From: Qipengyuania xiapuensis
GTDB taxonomy: Bacteria > Pseudomonadota > Alphaproteobacteria > Sphingomonadales > Sphingomonadaceae
Assembly (NCBI RefSeq): GCF_019711395.1
Contig: NZ_JAIGNL010000002.1
Location: 539,001-603,000, forward strand
Length of the DNA: 64,000 nucleotides
Direction of reading: 5' to 3'
Under the pieces are notes generated by a model. That model searched no databases, was not told the origin of the DNA, and saw nothing but the letters and a program-made list of their open reading frames with translations. Position numbers and translations under genes: made by a program. Shown piece by piece: positions 42,877-52,194 of this stretch. Positions within the stretch are counted from its first letter, which is position 1. Each line of letters begins with the position of its first letter.

Positions 42877-45417
42877 ATGACGATCCCCATATTCCCCGAA
42901 GGTGGGCTTGCCAGCTCGGTGATCACCACCGTCTGGGTGGGCGTGTTCGTCGTCTGCTTCTTCAACCTTCGCTTCGGCTGGGTCCTCTCCGGCCTCGTCG
43001 TGCCCGGCTATCTCGTGCCGCTCGTGATCCTCAAGCCGCTCGCGGCGGGCGTGATCATTCTCGAGGCCGTGATCACCTATCTGATCGTCTACGCCTTCTC
43101 GGAAAAGCTGGGCCGGGGGCGATGGCACAGCGTCTTCGGGCGCGACCGCTTCGTTGCGCTGGTCATCGCGAGTATCGCGGTGCGCCTCACGATGGATGGA
43201 TGGCTGCTGCCGCTCCTTGCCGACTGGCTCGGCGACCGTGTCGGGCAATTCGACTGGCGCAACAACCTCCAGAGCCTCGGTCTCGTGATCGTCTCGCTGC
43301 TGGCGAACCAGTTCTGGAAGCCGGGCCTCGTGCGCGGTCTGTTCGCGGCACTGGTGACCACCGGGATCGCCTATGTCATCGTGCGCTTCGGACTGATGGA
43401 GTTCACGAACTTCCGGATCAGCGGGATTTCTTACCTCTACGAAGGGCTTGCCAGCTCGATCCTCGCCAGCCCCAAGGCCTATATCATCCTCACCATTACC
43501 GCGATGCTCGCGAGCCGGATGAACCTGAAATACGGGTGGGATTTCTCGGGCGTGCTGATCCCTGCCCTGATCGCACTCCAGTGGTACCAGCCGAGCAAGA
43601 TCCTCACCTCGTTCATCGAGGCCGGCGTGATCTATGCCGTCGCCAGCCTGGTGCTGCGCACGCCGATCTTTGCCAACACCACGATCGAGGGCGCACGCAA
43701 GATCCTGCTCTTCTTCAACATCGCTTTCGTCTACAAGCTGCTGCTCGGCTATGCGGTCGTGGCGTTCTCGATCGACATCAAGATGACCGACCTGTTCGGT
43801 TTCGGATACCTGCTGTCCACGCTCATCGCGATCAAGGCGCACGACAAGAACATCTTCCCGCGCCTCCTGCGCTCGACCCTGCAGGTCTCGCTGGTCGGCG
43901 CGGCGCTGGGCAATATCGCGGGTTTCGCGCTTTCGGCTGCCGTACCCGGCGTGGCGCGTGGCTTCAGCGAACTGGCGAGCCCGACGGCGGAGAGGCGCGG
44001 CCGCTATGCAGCCCTCGCGCTGGCCGCGGCGACGGGTGATGCGCACTTGCGCGATATCCGCGGCACGGGCGCGGAGCTTGCCGCCGGCGATGCTGCCGAG
44101 CTCGGCCGGCTGATCGCGCTGGTCGAGGCCAATGCCGGATCCCCGTTCCTGCGCGAAACATACGAAGCCGCCGGCTGGAACATGCGCGCGCTGAGCGATG
44201 ACCGCCTGCTGATCCAGAGGGCAGACGGTTTCGGGCGCGATGCCCTGGTCTTCTACAGCATGGCCGAGAACGATATTTCGGTGATCGTGCCAGATCCCGC
44301 AGCCGCGCCGGGTCTCGCCATGGCAGCGCTCGAACTGCGCGAGCAGCAGGATGCGCGATGGGTCGTGATCGGCTCGCCGCTCGGCCCGACCGGGCGCGCC
44401 GAGCGCAGCCTCGTGTCGGCTTTCGCCAATGCCAGCTCGACGAGGCCCGTGGTGCTGATCGCGGGCGAGGATGACGATGGTCCGGGACAGTTGACACTCG
44501 CCGGACGCGCCGCCGCCGCGCTCGACCTGATAGCCCTCCGCACGGCCCTGCCCGGTATCGAAGTCGACTTCGGTGCGCCGCCAGCGCGCTACGCGGAACT
44601 TGTCGCGAGCGACGCAGTGACGCTGGCCCTGCGCCCCGAGGGCGTGAATGCCCTGCTCGCCTCCGAGCAGCCGCAGATCGGCGCTCCGGCTGCATGTACC
44701 GTGGAAACAGTTACGGCTAAGGAGGACATTCTCCTCGTCGAACTCGCATATCTGCGTTTCGAAGTGTTCGAGCCGCTGCTCGCCGCGCTCGACCGGGGAG
44801 AGCGCCCAGACCTCGCCATAGCCAATGCCGACCTGCTCGATTTCAAGCTCGAACGCTGCGCGATGGACGACACGCCTGCGTGGAAACTCGCCGCCGCCGA
44901 CGGGAGCAGCGGGACCTTCTTCATTGCGGAGGATGCAGGAAACGATTTCGTCCTCCAGGCCAATGCAGGCCAGTCGACCACAGTCGCGCTCGGCAGGACG
45001 CTGCTGGCAAGGTCCGGCGCGGCAGCACTTCTCGTTGCGCCCGATGTGGGCAGCACGTCGGACAGCCAGCGCAGCAGCTTCGGAGTCGCTACCGAGGCGT
45101 TGCTGCGCGCTTCCGATAGCGACACCGGAGCAAGGCTCGCCCAACTGCGCGAGGCACGTGGCAAGGATGCCCTGATGCCGGACGGCGCATCGCTCGTGAT
45201 CGCGCCGGATGTGTTCTCCGGAGATGGCTCGTCGGCCGAACCCTTCGTGACCCTTGCCCGTGCTGCCGGTCTTACACCTGCCGTTTCGGACCGCTCGCGC
45301 CGCCTGTCCGCCTTCGAAGCCGGACGCAATCGCAGCCTTCGCGTGCTCGACCTCGTCGAAGGTGGCCGATACGCCATCTTCTGGACACCGGACCCGTCCG
45401 TGGAGGCGGTACGGTGA
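42877..45417 (+). CDS. Large protein with duplicated CapC/PgsC-like membrane module and soluble C-terminal domain
   Basis: An 846-residue protein. Residues 1-350 are a membrane region in which a CapC/PgsC-like unit occurs twice: GLASSVITT with LRFGWVLSGLVVPGYLV (residues 10-47), and GLASSILAS with LKYGWDFSGVLIPALIA (190-233), each followed by an (I)EAxVIY-type helix. Bacillus CapC/PgsC is a single unit of about 150 residues partnering the CapB ligase in poly-gamma-glutamate synthesis. Residues 360-846 form a soluble domain I do not recognise. The stop overlaps the next start (GTGA). With the CapB-like gene 1.7 kb downstream it is inferred to form a membrane ligase/export complex. Confidence 0.75.
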   Translation: MTIPIFPEGGLASSVITTVWVGVFVVCFFNLRFGWVLSGLVVPGYLVPLVILKPLAAGVIILEAVITYLIVYAFSEKLGRGRWHSVFGRDRFVALVIASIAVRLTMDGWLLPLLADWLGDRVGQFDWRNNLQSLGLVIVSLLANQFWKPGLVRGLFAALVTTGIAYVIVRFGLMEFTNFRISGISYLYEGLASSILASPKAYIILTITAMLASRMNLKYGWDFSGVLIPALIALQWYQPSKILTSFIEAGVIYAVASLVLRTPIFANTTIEGARKILLFFNIAFVYKLLLGYAVVAFSIDIKMTDLFGFGYLLSTLIAIKAHDKNIFPRLLRSTLQVSLVGAALGNIAGFALSAAVPGVARGFSELASPTAERRGRYAALALAAATGDAHLRDIRGTGAELAAGDAAELGRLIALVEANAGSPFLRETYEAAGWNMRALSDDRLLIQRADGFGRDALVFYSMAENDISVIVPDPAAAPGLAMAALELREQQDARWVVIGSPLGPTGRAERSLVSAFANASSTRPVVLIAGEDDDGPGQLTLAGRAAAALDLIALRTALPGIEVDFGAPPARYAELVASDAVTLALRPEGVNALLASEQPQIGAPAACTVETVTAKEDILLVELAYLRFEVFEPLLAALDRGERPDLAIANADLLDFKLERCAMDDTPAWKLAAADGSSGTFFIAEDAGNDFVLQANAGQSTTVALGRTLLARSGAAALLVAPDVGSTSDSQRSSFGVATEALLRASDSDTGARLAQLREARGKDALMPDGASLVIAPDVFSGDGSSAEPFVTLARAAGLTPAVSDRSRRLSAFEAGRNRSLRVLDLVEGGRYAIFWTPDPSVEAVR

Positions 45418-46214
45418 CGTTCAGCCTTACCCAGATCGGGCGGATCGTCATCGCCATCCTGCTGCTCCTTGCAGCAGGTCTCTTCGTTGCATCGAACGAT
45501 CGATTGAGCGCAGGCGCAGCAAGCCTGCTCGGCGGCGGCGGGGTCAACCGGGTCGACGATGCGCGCCGCACGATGGTCTACCGGCTCGATCCGACACGCG
45601 GAACGGTCTTCACATTCACCGGTGAACGCCAGCAGGTGAGGCTCCTCTCCTCGGTCGGGATCGCGGCGGATGCGCCCACCGATACCCAAGGCTGGATCTA
45701 CGGTTATCGTATCACCTTCCTCTCCGGCACCGGAAACATCCTCGGCGAATACGACATCTATTCGCAGGCAATGCTCCCCGAGATGATGGAGGAAGGTGGC
45801 CCGCTTCGTTTCCTGCGCATGTCGGACGAGAGGATCAGCACGCCCGATGAAACCTTCATCGAGGCTCCGGCAGGAACAGCACGGACCTCGATCGTCGCGC
45901 TCGATGCGGACGAGGGGGTGACCGGCATCGACGTCCGCGTCTACGAACGCCAGCCGCTCACCGATGCGGGCGCAATGGTCGCCTTCCTGCGGCGCAGTCC
46001 GGGAGAGCAGAGGCAGCTCACCAGCGGATCCGCCTTTCCGCCCGACACGCTCGGCGAGAACGAGATGCGGACAGTTGCCCGCAAGAGCTGGCGCCCGATC
46101 GGTCCGGGCGGCATTGCGGGAGAAGCCTACGATCTCGTGGTGATCTACGAGGTCGACCCCGAGGATGACGAGCCACAGGAAGAAGTCGAAGCGGAGGCGC
46201 CGGTCGCGCCATGA
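45414..46214 (+). CDS. Membrane-anchored protein of unknown function in the CapB/CapC-like locus
   Basis: A 266-residue protein with one N-terminal helix (about residues 7-26, IGRIVIAILLLLAAGLFVAS) and a predicted periplasmic beta-rich domain. A possible interaction-type segment is TRGTVFTFTGERQQVRLLSS. The tail is strongly acidic (DPEDDEPQEEVEAEAPVAP). No family was recognised. It overlaps both neighbours (GTGA upstream, ATGA downstream), so it is an integral part of the operon. By position it may be an accessory subunit comparable to the small PgsA/PgsE-type components, but there is no sequence evidence for that. Confidence 0.7.
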   Translation: MTFSLTQIGRIVIAILLLLAAGLFVASNDRLSAGAASLLGGGGVNRVDDARRTMVYRLDPTRGTVFTFTGERQQVRLLSSVGIAADAPTDTQGWIYGYRITFLSGTGNILGEYDIYSQAMLPEMMEEGGPLRFLRMSDERISTPDETFIEAPAGTARTSIVALDADEGVTGIDVRVYERQPLTDAGAMVAFLRRSPGEQRQLTSGSAFPPDTLGENEMRTVARKSWRPIGPGGIAGEAYDLVVIYEVDPEDDEPQEEVEAEAPVAP

Positions 46215-47092
46215 CGGTGATAACGCGCCCTCGTGTCCTGCTCGCAAGCATCATGATCATTTCCGCAGCCCTTGCCGCCCTTTATTTCGAGCCACTCTCG
46301 CGGGCGATCGGCATCGCCAATCCCGATGCCGTTGCCATGCACGAGGCGCGCATCGAATTCGCCCGCGCGATCGAGGCACCGCGCTCGGAAGACTGGCACG
46401 GAGCGCTGCGCAAACAGGGCCTCAGGCCGTCGGTTATCGACGACCCGATCCCCGCCACCCGCATCGAGGAAATCGACGAGGATTGCGTTGGGCGCGGGTC
46501 CTACCTGCTCTCGCATAGCGAAGGCGCCCGGCCGATCCTGATGTCCGCCCCGCATCGCGGCTTTGACCGGTACACGGGCACGCTCGCGCTGCAGCTCGTC
46601 GGCGAAGGGGGGCTCGCCGCCGGAGCCTGGAATTCGGCACCGCGAAAGGCGCGGAAGGCTTGCCGGAATGCCGCCGATCTCGCGCGCAGCCCGCTCAACC
46701 ATTTCACTGCCTTTTCTCTCGCCTTTTCGGACGCCTATCCTGCCGGCCGCATCGTCCAGCTCCACGGATTCGACCGTAGCGTGCGCCAATCGCAGGCAGG
46801 CGCCGAGGCCGACGTAATCCTGAGCAACGGCACGGAAAATGCCGGCGAGAACCTGTTCGATATCGCCGATTGCATGAGCGCGAGCTTCGCGCGCCGCAAC
46901 GTGCTCGTCTATCCCAACGACGTACGTGAACTGGGTGCCCTCACCAATGCCCAGGGACAGGCGCTGCGCGAAGACGGTTTCGGCAGCTTCGTCCACGTCG
47001 AACTCTCGCTCTCCCTGCGGCGCGAACTCGTCGATGATCCCGAAGCGCGGCGAGCCTTTCTCGGGTGCCTATCGATCGGCATCGCCGGGTGA
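46211..47092 (+). CDS. Membrane-anchored putative zinc-hydrolase-like protein
   Basis: A 293-residue protein with an N-terminal membrane helix (about 9-28) and a globular domain. The pattern His115-x3-Asp119 (SAPHRGFDRYTG), Asn141/Arg145 (WNSAPRK) and His185 after a beta strand (IVQLHGFD) resembles the metal-ligand and carboxylate-binding layout of M14-type carboxypeptidases and related poly-gamma-glutamate or N-formylglutamate hydrolases. This is a motif-level inference. In a CapB/CapC-like locus such an enzyme could trim or release polymer. Two cysteine pairs (Cys92/Cys151, Cys864-type absent) cannot be judged. It overlaps both neighbouring genes by four bases. Confidence 0.55.
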   Translation: MTVITRPRVLLASIMIISAALAALYFEPLSRAIGIANPDAVAMHEARIEFARAIEAPRSEDWHGALRKQGLRPSVIDDPIPATRIEEIDEDCVGRGSYLLSHSEGARPILMSAPHRGFDRYTGTLALQLVGEGGLAAGAWNSAPRKARKACRNAADLARSPLNHFTAFSLAFSDAYPAGRIVQLHGFDRSVRQSQAGAEADVILSNGTENAGENLFDIADCMSASFARRNVLVYPNDVRELGALTNAQGQALREDGFGSFVHVELSLSLRRELVDDPEARRAFLGCLSIGIAG

Positions 47093-50000
47093 GAGAGATC
47101 GAGCGCCTCTACCGGCAGGGGCTCGTTGCGAGCACCAACCCCATGCGCGCGCGCCTCGATGCGGACCTGATGGAGGCGCTGGAGGCGTACGGAATCCGTC
47201 ACGGATCGGAAGCCGAGAGCCCGGGTGAACTGATCGCGATCCCGGCAGGCTTCGCCGCCGAACAGCTCGACCGTCTCGCGCAGTTGCAGCAGGCGCGGCA
47301 GGCCTTTGCAGTGCGGTACGACAAGGCGCTTGACGATCGCGAGAGAAACGCTGCGATCCTGCAGTTTGCCGAAGTCATGGGAGCCACCGGGTCGCAGGCC
47401 CGTTCCGATGCGCGCTATGTCGGCGAGCCCTTCGATATCGATGCGGTCCTCGAGCGTTTCCGCAGGCGGCGCGGCCAGTGCGAACGCGCGCTCAGCTTCG
47501 CTGCCGAGAGACTGGCGGCAATGGCCACCAGCGTTCAGTCGCACATGGACATGGCCGACTGGCACGTCGCCCTCTCAACCCACGCTGCGCCGGCGCTAGA
47601 GCGGCTGCGCGCCCATGACGGCGATCCGCGCGTGCGCGCTGCCGCCTATCGCTGCCTTGCGCGCCTCGGTCAGGCGGCGGAGCATGCACGCGACAATTTC
47701 TGGATCGACGCCTCGCTGCGCGACGTCAGGCGCGCCTCGCTGGACAATTCCGAAGATTGCTGGGTTCAGTGCGAAGCGCTCGAGGCCCTTTTCAGGCTCG
47801 ATCCCAAGTCGGTCGACGGCATCCTCGAACGACGTCTCGCGGCCCCGAGCACCAACGGGGCCACTCTGGTCGACGACAACCGCATATTCGTCCGCCGCAG
47901 GATCGCCTTCCTGTTGGCGACACACCTCGCCGAGAACCGACAGCTGGAAGCGCATCACGCCAATATCTCGAGAGACGAGGATGGCGCGGTCAGGCAGGCC
48001 GTCGCCGAGAGCCTTCCGTTCATGCCGCGCGACATTGCGCGCAGCACTGCAAGCCTGCTGGTCAAGGACTTCGACGCGCAGGTCAGGGCAACCTTGCTGG
48101 CGCGCGTCGGCTTGCTTGCCCCCACGCTCGGCGGACAGGAAACGCTCGATCTCATCCTCGAACTGCTCGACGACGATGACGACGAATTCGTCACCCGTTG
48201 CGCGATCGCGGCGAGCGGCGAGTTCGTCGACTGGGCCATTGCGGGGGACGAGGCCGAGACGCGGAATTGGGCGAAGGCGCTTCGGGGCCAGCTCGGAAAT
48301 ATCCGCCAGTCGGAGGCCAAGCCGCGCGTGCGCCGCTGGGCGGGCGAGGCAAGCGAGAGGATCTGGCTCGCCTGCAGCGAGGAAGGCCGCGAAGTCGCTG
48401 CCATCCTGCTCGATGCCGCGCACCGGACAAGCGAGGGCAAGACGAATCGCCTGCCCGAGATCGCACCTTTCCTCGCCAAGGACGAAGCGCTGGTCGGGCG
48501 CGTCATGGCAGTGCTCGCACAGCAGGATTTCGGCCTCTCGCTGAGCAAGGGAAAGGTCCCGCGCCTGACCCGCGGCGAGGTGTTCGAGCGGCGCATCTGG
48601 CGCACGCTGTACGAGCTGAAACAGGGTGCGACCGACAAGCGGCAGGCGTTCTACCACACCATCGGACGCGTCTTCCGGGGCACGGTCATTGCTCCGTCCG
48701 CGCATCTTGCCGAACTCGCGCCGACAGCCGTTCCGGGAGAGCCGCTGCACATCGCGTCGGACGGTGGCTGGCGCAATTACATCCCCCTGCCCGACCTTGC
48801 CCTTTCGGTCGTCGACGAGGGCGAAGAGGCGCGCATCTACACCAGCGAGGGCATCACCACGCTGTCTCCGCCCAAGGGACTGAAAGAGCGCTTCAGGATC
48901 TGGTGGCAGGTGACGCGTAATTTCGCCGAGTTGGCGGAACTGAGGAACACTGACCCGCGTGCCTATGTCGAACGGCTGACCAAGCTCGGCCTTGCCATCG
49001 AGCACGAGCCCTACCCCGAGGAGGAAGCCGACAAGGCCGGAGCGGCGCAGGACCCGGGCGTCACCCGGCTGTTCGATGTCGCAGGGGTGATCATGGTTAT
49101 CCCGCTCCTGTGGGACGAGGTCGCAGCCTATGTCGCGACGGTCTACGAGAACTCGCTTCTCGAGCTCGCGATCTTCCTGCTTATCCTCGCGCTCTATTTC
49201 TTCGGGCGGCACGTCTGGAAGGCATATCGCGTCCGGCAATACCGGCGCAGCATTGCCCTTTCGCTCGGTGGTTGGGGCACGCGCGGCAAGTCGGGCACGG
49301 AACGCTTGAAGGCGGCGCTGATGAACTCGCTCGGCGCGCCACTGGTCTCCAAGACAACCGGCTGCGAGGCGATGTTCCTGCTCGGCGAGCCCTATGGCGA
49401 TCTCACCGAGCTGTTCCTCTTCCGGCCTTATGACAAGGCGACCATCTGGGAGCAGGCCGACCTGCTTGCGATCGCCGAGGGCGTTGGTGCGCGCAGCTTC
49501 CTGTGGGAATGCATGGCGCTCAATCCCAGCTTCGTGAAAATCCTCCAGCGCGACTGGATGAAGGACGATATCGCCACCATCACCAATACCTTCCCCGATC
49601 ACGAGGACGTGCAGGGTCCGGCGGGCCGCAACGTGGCCGAGGTGATGTGCGAATTCGTGCCCGAGAATTCGATCCTCGTGACCTCCGAGGAAGAGATGCT
49701 CCCGTTGCTGGAAGCGCGCGCGCAGAGCTTCGGCACGCGGGTCGAAACCGTGGGCTGGCGCGATGCAGGCCTGCTGCACAAGCGCCTGCTCGACCGCTTC
49801 CCCTATTCCGAGCACCCCAACAATATCGCGCTGGTCAATTCCATGGGCCGCGAGCTCGGGCTCGACCGGGATTACTGTATCAAGGAAATGGCCGACCGCG
49901 TGGTGGCCGACCTCGGCGTGCTCAAGGTCTATCCAAGGGCCGAAGTCGACGGCGCGACGCTGGAATTCGTGATGGGCATGTCCGCGAACGAGCGCTTCGG

Positions 50001-51255
50001 TGCGATGGGCAACTGGACGCGGATGGGCTTCGCAGATCACGATCTCTCGAGCGATCCGGGCGTGTTCGTGACCACGGTGGTCAACAACCGTGCCGACCGC
50101 GTCCCGCGCTCGCGCGTCTTCGCGAGCATGATCGTCAACGACATCAGCGCCGACCGGCACTTCCTCATTGGATCGAACATCGAGGGCCTGCTCGATTTCA
50201 TCCATCAGGAGTGGGACGATTACGCCGCCGCGATCGACCTCGCCGCTGCCGAGGGAGGGACAGAAGAGGCGTTCGATGCGCTCATGAAGCGACATCGCAT
50301 CCCGCGTTCGCGCAAGGAGATCGAGTGGCGCCTCACCGCCATGCTCATCGAGCAGGGAGAGCACGATACCGCGTCCCATATCGCCGCATGGAAGAAGGGC
50401 GACCTGGACGCTTCGCTCGCGGAAAAGCTCGCCCCCGATATCGCTGCGCGGATGTCCGCACATATCGCATTGCTCGACGAGCGGCTCGAGACCTGCCTGG
50501 AACTGCGCGGCATGCTCGACGGGGACCTCGATGCGCTGCACGCGAGGCTTCGCGACGTGCTGCGCGAACGCTTCCTCTCCAGCCTCGTGCCGGTGCGCGA
50601 TTACTATACCAAGGGCGATACGCTGGTGCGGCAGATCGCGCGCGAGACACCGCCCGGCCTACATAACCGGATCATGGGCCTGCAGAACATCAAGGGCACC
50701 GGGCTCGACTTCGTCTACACTTGGCAGGCCTGGGACGCGGTCCATGCGGCCTGCGAGGCTCTGGCGGGAGACGATCCGGAAGGCGTTGAGGCAGGCCTCC
50801 AGACGCTTTCCGGCTTTCAGGAGTTCAATGCGCTCGCCGAGGCAAAAGTCCGCACGACCATCGCCGAGGTCGAGGCACGCGGGACCATCACCGATGCCAG
50901 CGCCGCACGCTCGCTTGCCGCGATTGTCGAGCGGATGGACGACCAGCTCAGCCGCCGGAAAGCCGATTTCGAGAACCGCTCCGACCAGGACGAAACCAAG
51001 AAGGGCGGCTCGATCGCTTCGTGGCTCACCGATTTCAGCGAGGGCTTCCTTGATGCGAGTGACGCAATCCGCAGGCGCAAGGCGGCAGAGCGGGTCTATC
51101 GCGCGGTCATGGCAGAGCAGATCAGCTGCGCCCGCGCCGCGCTCGAGCTCAAGCGCCTGACGATAAGGCAGAAAGGTGGCTGGCTGAGCGGTTGGCTGAC
51201 CGAAACCGGCAATCGCCTGCGCGACCTGCCGGCACGCTTTGCGCGCAAGGGCTAG
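47089..51255 (+). CDS. HEAT-like array fused to CapB/PgsB-like Mur-ligase domain
   Basis: A 1,388-residue protein. Residues about 20-660 are helical, with HEAT-like repeats (for example DGDPRVRAAAYRCLARLG and DFDAQVRATLLARVG). A strong membrane helix lies at about 690-708 (LLELAIFLLILALYFFG). The Mur-ligase-type ATP domain follows with P-loop GTRGKS (730-735) and CapB-like phrases such as VSKTTGCEA, ECMALNPSF, ITNTFPDHEDVQGP and MIVNDISADRH. The last 280 residues are helical. CapB/PgsB proteins of Bacillus ligate glutamates through gamma-carboxyl activation and are only about 390 residues long, so the N-terminal array is an unusual addition. The GTG start overlaps the upstream stop (GTGA). 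Confidence 0.8.
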   Translation: MREIERLYRQGLVASTNPMRARLDADLMEALEAYGIRHGSEAESPGELIAIPAGFAAEQLDRLAQLQQARQAFAVRYDKALDDRERNAAILQFAEVMGATGSQARSDARYVGEPFDIDAVLERFRRRRGQCERALSFAAERLAAMATSVQSHMDMADWHVALSTHAAPALERLRAHDGDPRVRAAAYRCLARLGQAAEHARDNFWIDASLRDVRRASLDNSEDCWVQCEALEALFRLDPKSVDGILERRLAAPSTNGATLVDDNRIFVRRRIAFLLATHLAENRQLEAHHANISRDEDGAVRQAVAESLPFMPRDIARSTASLLVKDFDAQVRATLLARVGLLAPTLGGQETLDLILELLDDDDDEFVTRCAIAASGEFVDWAIAGDEAETRNWAKALRGQLGNIRQSEAKPRVRRWAGEASERIWLACSEEGREVAAILLDAAHRTSEGKTNRLPEIAPFLAKDEALVGRVMAVLAQQDFGLSLSKGKVPRLTRGEVFERRIWRTLYELKQGATDKRQAFYHTIGRVFRGTVIAPSAHLAELAPTAVPGEPLHIASDGGWRNYIPLPDLALSVVDEGEEARIYTSEGITTLSPPKGLKERFRIWWQVTRNFAELAELRNTDPRAYVERLTKLGLAIEHEPYPEEEADKAGAAQDPGVTRLFDVAGVIMVIPLLWDEVAAYVATVYENSLLELAIFLLILALYFFGRHVWKAYRVRQYRRSIALSLGGWGTRGKSGTERLKAALMNSLGAPLVSKTTGCEAMFLLGEPYGDLTELFLFRPYDKATIWEQADLLAIAEGVGARSFLWECMALNPSFVKILQRDWMKDDIATITNTFPDHEDVQGPAGRNVAEVMCEFVPENSILVTSEEEMLPLLEARAQSFGTRVETVGWRDAGLLHKRLLDRFPYSEHPNNIALVNSMGRELGLDRDYCIKEMADRVVADLGVLKVYPRAEVDGATLEFVMGMSANERFGAMGNWTRMGFADHDLSSDPGVFVTTVVNNRADRVPRSRVFASMIVNDISADRHFLIGSNIEGLLDFIHQEWDDYAAAIDLAAAEGGTEEAFDALMKRHRIPRSRKEIEWRLTAMLIEQGEHDTASHIAAWKKGDLDASLAEKLAPDIAARMSAHIALLDERLETCLELRGMLDGDLDALHARLRDVLRERFLSSLVPVRDYYTKGDTLVRQIARETPPGLHNRIMGLQNIKGTGLDFVYTWQAWDAVHAACEALAGDDPEGVEAGLQTLSGFQEFNALAEAKVRTTIAEVEARGTITDASAARSLAAIVERMDDQLSRRKADFENRSDQDETKKGGSIASWLTDFSEGFLDASDAIRRRKAAERVYRAVMAEQISCARAALELKRLTIRQKGGWLSGWLTETGNRLRDLPARFARKG

Positions 51256-51268
51256 GCCCCGGCCCTAG
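51252..51268. terminator. Small inverted repeat spanning both convergent stop codons
   Basis: CTAGG (51252-51256) and CCTAG (51264-51268) flank a GC-rich loop. The arms contain the stop codons of the CapB-like gene and of the outer-membrane protein gene. The stem is short and there is no T-run, so termination activity is doubtful. Confidence 0.25.
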
Positions 51269-52158
51269 AAGCGGTAGCCGACCTCGAGCGAGAGGCGCGG
51301 CGTGTTGCCGTCGAAACGCTCGTCATTGCTCTTGCGCATTTCGTATCCGGCACGACCGCGCCCGAAGAGCCCGGTCGCACGGCCGTAATCGACACCGACC
51401 TGCGGCGTAATCGCATTGTCCTGCCGCGTCGCGCCCGTCGCGTCGCCGCGAGCAATGCGGCCAGGGAACTTCCAAGTACGGACGTCGACGCTGGCGCGGC
51501 CGCGGAACATACGGCTGACGGGATGGCTGTATTCGACCGAACCAGAGATGCGGTTGTAGTCGCGCTCGTCATCGGTGCTGTCGATCGTATCGGCAAAGCC
51601 GCCGACACGTACCCAATGATATGAGCCGAGACGGCGGTTGTAATGCCCGCCGAAGCGTGTGCCCGTGCCGTCGGCCGGGATAAGCTGGTCGTATTGCCGC
51701 TTGCGATATTCGCCATAGGCCTGGAAGCGGTTGCCGTCGGCTTCCCATTTCACCTGCGCGCGGGCGCGCTGCTGGTCGGCAGACAGGGCTTCGACGAAGA
51801 CGAGGTTCTGCGAATAGACACCGCGCAGCGAAATCTCGAAATCATCGCCGAAATCGCGCGCGATCCCGATCTCGCCCTGCAGGACCTGGCGGTTCTCGCG
51901 CTCCTGGTCGAGATACTGGAAGATGCCGGCAGAACCCTTGGCCCAGAAGCGCAGGATGCTGAAATCCTTCTCGCCGCGCAGCGATACGTCGGCGCCGAAA
52001 CCGGAGCTGTCGAACTCGTCGTTCTGGAGAATGTCGCGTTTGGCGGCCACGCCGCGCGTCGAGACCGAACCGGTGAATTCGCTGTCGGCAAGGGCGGGCT
52101 CGCTGGCGAGCAGGCTCGCTGCGATGACCGGAAGGGCGATGATGCGGACGGCGTTCAA
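51265..52158 (-). CDS. Predicted outer-membrane beta-barrel protein
   Basis: A 297-residue protein with a signal peptide (cleavage after PALA, about residue 24) and alternating beta strands ending in a terminal aromatic (LEVGYRF), the recognition signal for Bam-dependent outer-membrane insertion. Repeated strand pairs such as FEISLRGVYSQNLVF and RFQAYGEYRKRQYDQ support a barrel of about 12-14 strands. The start is TTG, with GGAG nine bases upstream. It follows the hybrid kinase gene by about 36 bases on the same strand and converges on the CapB-like gene, so it may supply the outer-membrane step of that system. No pore family is assigned. Confidence 0.75.
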   Translation of the reverse strand: MNAVRIIALPVIAASLLASEPALADSEFTGSVSTRGVAAKRDILQNDEFDSSGFGADVSLRGEKDFSILRFWAKGSAGIFQYLDQERENRQVLQGEIGIARDFGDDFEISLRGVYSQNLVFVEALSADQQRARAQVKWEADGNRFQAYGEYRKRQYDQLIPADGTGTRFGGHYNRRLGSYHWVRVGGFADTIDSTDDERDYNRISGSVEYSHPVSRMFRGRASVDVRTWKFPGRIARGDATGATRQDNAITPQVGVDYGRATGLFGRGRAGYEMRKSNDERFDGNTPRLSLEVGYRF

Positions 52159-52194
52159 GGTGGGATACTCCGGGATTTCTCGGCGCGGCGCGCC

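Noticed and set aside
42637..45144. An 835-codon minus-strand frame across the CapC-like gene
   Set aside because: Same reason: low-complexity acidic/basic translation, no motif, and the plus-strand frame shows membrane helices and CapC similarity.
47596..50541. A 981-codon open frame on the minus strand across the CapB-like gene
   Set aside because: It is an antisense frame kept open by GC-rich codon bias. Its translation is rich in Arg, His, Gly and Asp, has no recognisable domain, and runs opposite to a clear ligase gene.
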